Of a DNA stretch of 6,875 nucleotides, positions 6,201 through 6,875 are shown in pieces. Origin of the DNA: JABWCE01 sp964355045 (GTDB taxonomy: Bacteria; Bacteroidota; Bacteroidia; NS11-12g; UBA9320); assembly GCA_964355045.1 (NCBI GenBank), contig CAYHCM010000176.1:1-6875 (forward strand), given 5' to 3'. Position 1 is the first letter of the stretch; every line of letters begins with the position of its first letter. The notes under the pieces are model-generated. The model did not search any database. It saw only the letters and a list, made by a program, of their open reading frames with translations, and was not told where the DNA came from. The translations under genes and the position numbers were made by a program.

Positions 6201-6875
6201 GCTCAAAACAAATAAGCCTTACTTTAACTTCCTCAAACGGCTGCACCGATTCCGTAAAAAAAGACATTATAATTAAACCCCAATCAAAAGCAGACTTTAC
6301 CGCAGAGAATGTTTGTGAAACTGATAGTGTGGTTTTTATTAATAAATCGCAATTTGCCACAGGCTATAATTGGAGATTTGGAGATGGGCAAAGCTCCAAA
6401 ATCCAAAATCCAAAACACAAATTCCAAATTGCAACTACTACAACCTTTAATGTTTCATTGGTAGCTTTAGTAGCTGGCGGTTGTTCTGATTCATTAACAA
6501 AAGCGGTTACCATTAATGAAAACCCAAGCTCTGATTTTACCTTTATCCAAACCGGAAATACCTTTGATTTAAAAGCTACCCAAACCGGATTAACAAGCTA
6601 TAAATGGACATTTGGAACTACAGACAGTATTACTAAAACAAGTAATACCCTTACTCATATTTTAACATCAAGTAAACAAAGCAAAATATGTCTTTCGGTT
6701 ATAGATTTATCAGGTTGTACTTCTCAAACCTGCCAAAGTGTAACCGTAGGACTTTATATCATTAAAAAAGGAAATGAAATCAGGATATATCCTAACCCGA
6801 ATTCCGGAAGCTTTAGTATTGAAATTGAAAATCCTGAAAAAGATATATCCATTGAGGTTTATGATTTATTAGGAA
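3290..6875 (+). CDS. Large secreted propeller/Ig-like/PKD-domain protein with T9SS type A sorting domain, 3' end beyond window
   Basis: I translated the frame from ATG 3290 to the right edge: 1195 codons and no stop. Residues 1-22 form a good signal peptide (MLKR, a hydrophobic core, cleavage near CYSQ-S). Residues 26-463 hold seven repeats of about 55-70 residues in which a strand ending in G-Y/F (ILIAGYYIDT, VLISGYIVDT) is followed by a strand like FLLKLD and often W; this resembles SBBP-type beta-propeller blades. Five Ig-like modules follow (about 470-560, 565-640, 643-740, 741-820, 821-912), most with an early Cys (CAGDT, CMGDS, CYGQS) and some with a late Cys (SSGC, SNGC). Three PKD-like modules lie at 915-996, 998-1077 and 1078-1152; only the middle one keeps the classic core (YNWRFGDG). 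From 1164, IRIYPNPNSGSFSIEI starts a T9SS type A domain whose remaining few dozen residues lie outside. The start is 18 bases after the previous stop, with no Shine-Dalgarno sequence, which is normal for this phylum. The likely role is a surface or secreted adhesin; the ligand is unknown. Confidence 0.93.
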   Translation, partial: MLKRVLLCCFLTLGIAISCYSQSFKWIKQIGDKANDVNPLCKILPDGKSLIVWTYVDSTKIDGFKSKSQKSKNTFLLSLLDKYGKAKWIWKPDSCFSVINHTAIAYSESLGKIFVCGNFDINATINKATYKGNYNGFIIRFDTNGTFEKTYILSDTSAIFFESMVITSQNELLIGMQYNNFGSNFKLSIPSLGFSINKRGSFLLKLDKDLKPQKISEPLYGNKTSRFLICLKSNNQILSVGRFVDTLRIGSNYYYNGKNVSSTYLTYWDSNLVFKKNSLLFKTLSSSANINSLKSFQDGSILIAGYYIDTISIIPKKYKNKSGIALFACLDSNLNLKWAKVPDIKQGESIVSEIMDIEISGDFIYAGGIFNGNAHYDDFHLPDTSGIFWFFKTDSRGNILWMTRCANSKAGQFVASISANKQKEVLISGYIVDTVKLNKQVYITQKSRADILLMKIHDIEIYRGYVKIGPYCAGDTIKIPYTKDGDFNSGNQFIAQLSDEDGNFTGRERELGRLTTTKEGTIKGVLPLFDVESSPNYRIRILSTDPVVQSYYKSDTLRLLIYSKDTANAGPPETICMGDSIQLRTTGGSKWTWSPSNNMNDSSLKKPIVWPTATTTYKIIIADSSGCGKPDTAYKIIRVRKPLKANIAFKDTAVCDTSVFKIPAAFTGGDSVNYSWQWVSVSAFKPWKLMNSGKLKLNDTLAHIPKVTLYKNDTLALVLADNCTNKNDTAFFIIRLLKPTVLLDKLNDTLYCKGRPVILKANAWYAQTYQWLWRDMTNSNVLSTNDSLNLTANATVKIKLTLSNGCTKDSNEFMLKVNPPLEVNMKLENRNLNDTMVCYGQSLQLFTKGTGGKGTGYNYTWRLNGSVISSKDTLYFNTKNLFSNSNSNSTLTLILKDNCTIPNDSITKTIKVTPTPKADFTYGLLCSRSATDFTFTGTKPQSPIITNFLWNLNKEDTSTLLDPSFIFAIPGSKQISLTLTSSNGCTDSVKKDIIIKPQSKADFTAENVCETDSVVFINKSQFATGYNWRFGDGQSSKIQNPKHKFQIATTTTFNVSLVALVAGGCSDSLTKAVTINENPSSDFTFIQTGNTFDLKATQTGLTSYKWTFGTTDSITKTSNTLTHILTSSKQSKICLSVIDLSGCTSQTCQSVTVGLYIIKKGNEIRIYPNPNSGSFSIEIENPEKDISIEVYDLLG
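3322..3359 (+). promoter_or_regulatory. Perfect 14-bp inverted repeat (hairpin) within signal-peptide codons
   Basis: The left arm AACTTTGGGAATAG (3322-3335) is exactly complementary to the right arm CTATTCCCAAAGTT (3346-3359), with a ten-base spacer in which CAT (3337-3339) and ATG (3343-3345) could add three pairs. Two more T follow the right arm, so four T in total end it. It begins 51 bases after the first gene's stop and covers codons 12-24 of the second gene. It could act as a weak terminator or attenuator between the two genes, or as an RNA structure affecting translation. The T run is short for a strong terminator. Confidence 0.7.
3365..4678 (+). other. Seven-repeat propeller-like region of the second protein
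   Basis: The seven units begin near residues 26, 101, 163, 225, 290, 350 and 412. Aligned cores are IFVCGNF, LLIGMQY, ILSVGRF, ILIAGYY, IYAGGIF and VLISGYI, each followed some 20-35 residues later by a strand such as FIIRFD, FLLKLD, ALFACLD, FWFFKTD or ILLMKI. The first unit has LIVWTYVDST and FLLSLLD. Seven units fit a closed seven-bladed propeller. The blades are diverged and no catalytic motif is visible, so a binding role is more likely than an enzymatic one. Confidence 0.65.
4741..5340 (+). other. GC-rich segment inside the second gene
   Basis: By hand count 278 of 600 bases are G or C (46%), and single 60-base rows reach 57% (4981-5040). Four rows sampled elsewhere in the same gene (3901, 4141, 5941 and 6601) give 68 of 240 (28%). 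The segment covers most of the first Ig-like module, all of the second and the start of the third. Codons such as GCC, GGC, CCG and AGC replace the A/T-ending codons used on either side. The reading frame is unbroken. Confidence 0.8.
5936..5957 (+). repeat. In-frame hexanucleotide repeat (TCAAAC) encoding Ser-Asn
   Basis: Three perfect copies of TCAAAC plus four more bases encode SNSNSNS (residues 883-889) in the fifth Ig-like module. A change in copy number would add or remove Ser-Asn pairs without shifting the frame, so this is probably a tolerated loop length variation. Confidence 0.85.
6395..6429 (+). repeat. Heptanucleotide repeat (TCCAAAA x3) and diverged copies in the PKD module
   Basis: Three perfect copies of TCCAAAA lie at 6395-6415, followed by the related CACAAAT and TCCAAAT. 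The stretch encodes SKIQNPKHKF just after the FGDG motif, which is where PKD domains usually have a QNPxHxF/Y segment. The repeat therefore coincides with conserved protein sequence and may be partly coincidental. A seven-base change would shift the frame. Confidence 0.7.
6779..6875 (+). other. Start of T9SS type A sorting domain of the second protein (cut by the window edge)
   Basis: Residues 1164-1195 read IRIYPNPNSGSFSIEI and then SIEVYDLLG, the first half of a type A sorting domain (PNPxxGxFxI, then a strand ending in D-x-x-G). The second half, normally with a GxY motif near the stop, is outside the window. Confidence 0.92.

Noticed and set aside
6052..6360. Minus-strand open frame of 102 codons
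   Set aside because: Antisense to the first two PKD modules, which are well supported on the + strand; no domain or signal of its own.

Overview
The window looks like a piece of a Bacteroidota (Bacteroidetes) chromosome. The strongest evidence is that both genes end in a type A C-terminal sorting domain of the type IX secretion system (T9SS), found only in that phylum and close relatives. Low GC, no recognisable Shine-Dalgarno sequence before the one visible ATG start, and large Ser/Thr/Asn-rich exported proteins also fit. I cannot name a species. Nothing suggests a phage genome, although one protein carries a domain best known from phage tail fibres.

Layout: both genes are on the + strand and fill almost everything. 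Bases 1-63 are seven and seven-eighths copies of the octamer CGTTCAAT. This runs without a stop into the first gene (frame open from base 2, stop at 3269-3271), a tail-fibre-like surface protein. It has a signal peptide, degenerate beta-rich repeats, a Peptidase_S74 intramolecular chaperone domain that keeps the Ser/Lys dyad needed for self-cleavage, and then a T9SS sorting domain. After only 18 bases the second gene starts at ATG 3290 and stays open to the right edge (1195 codons visible, stop not reached). It encodes a signal peptide, seven propeller-like repeats, five Ig-like beta modules, three PKD-like modules and the first part of a T9SS sorting domain.

How they fit together: spacing and orientation suggest co-transcription of two exported proteins. 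One is probably a trimeric fibre, the other a long multi-domain adhesin-like protein. Both would cross the inner membrane by Sec and the outer membrane by T9SS. Their ligands cannot be read from the sequence.

Points worth a second look: an octamer repeat that could switch the first gene by frame changes; a self-cleavage site that would cut that protein away from its own secretion signal; a perfect 14-bp inverted repeat inside the signal-peptide codons of the second gene; and a sharp GC-rich stretch inside that gene. I see no RNA genes, CRISPR arrays, insertion sequences or defence systems, and no convincing gene on the minus strand.
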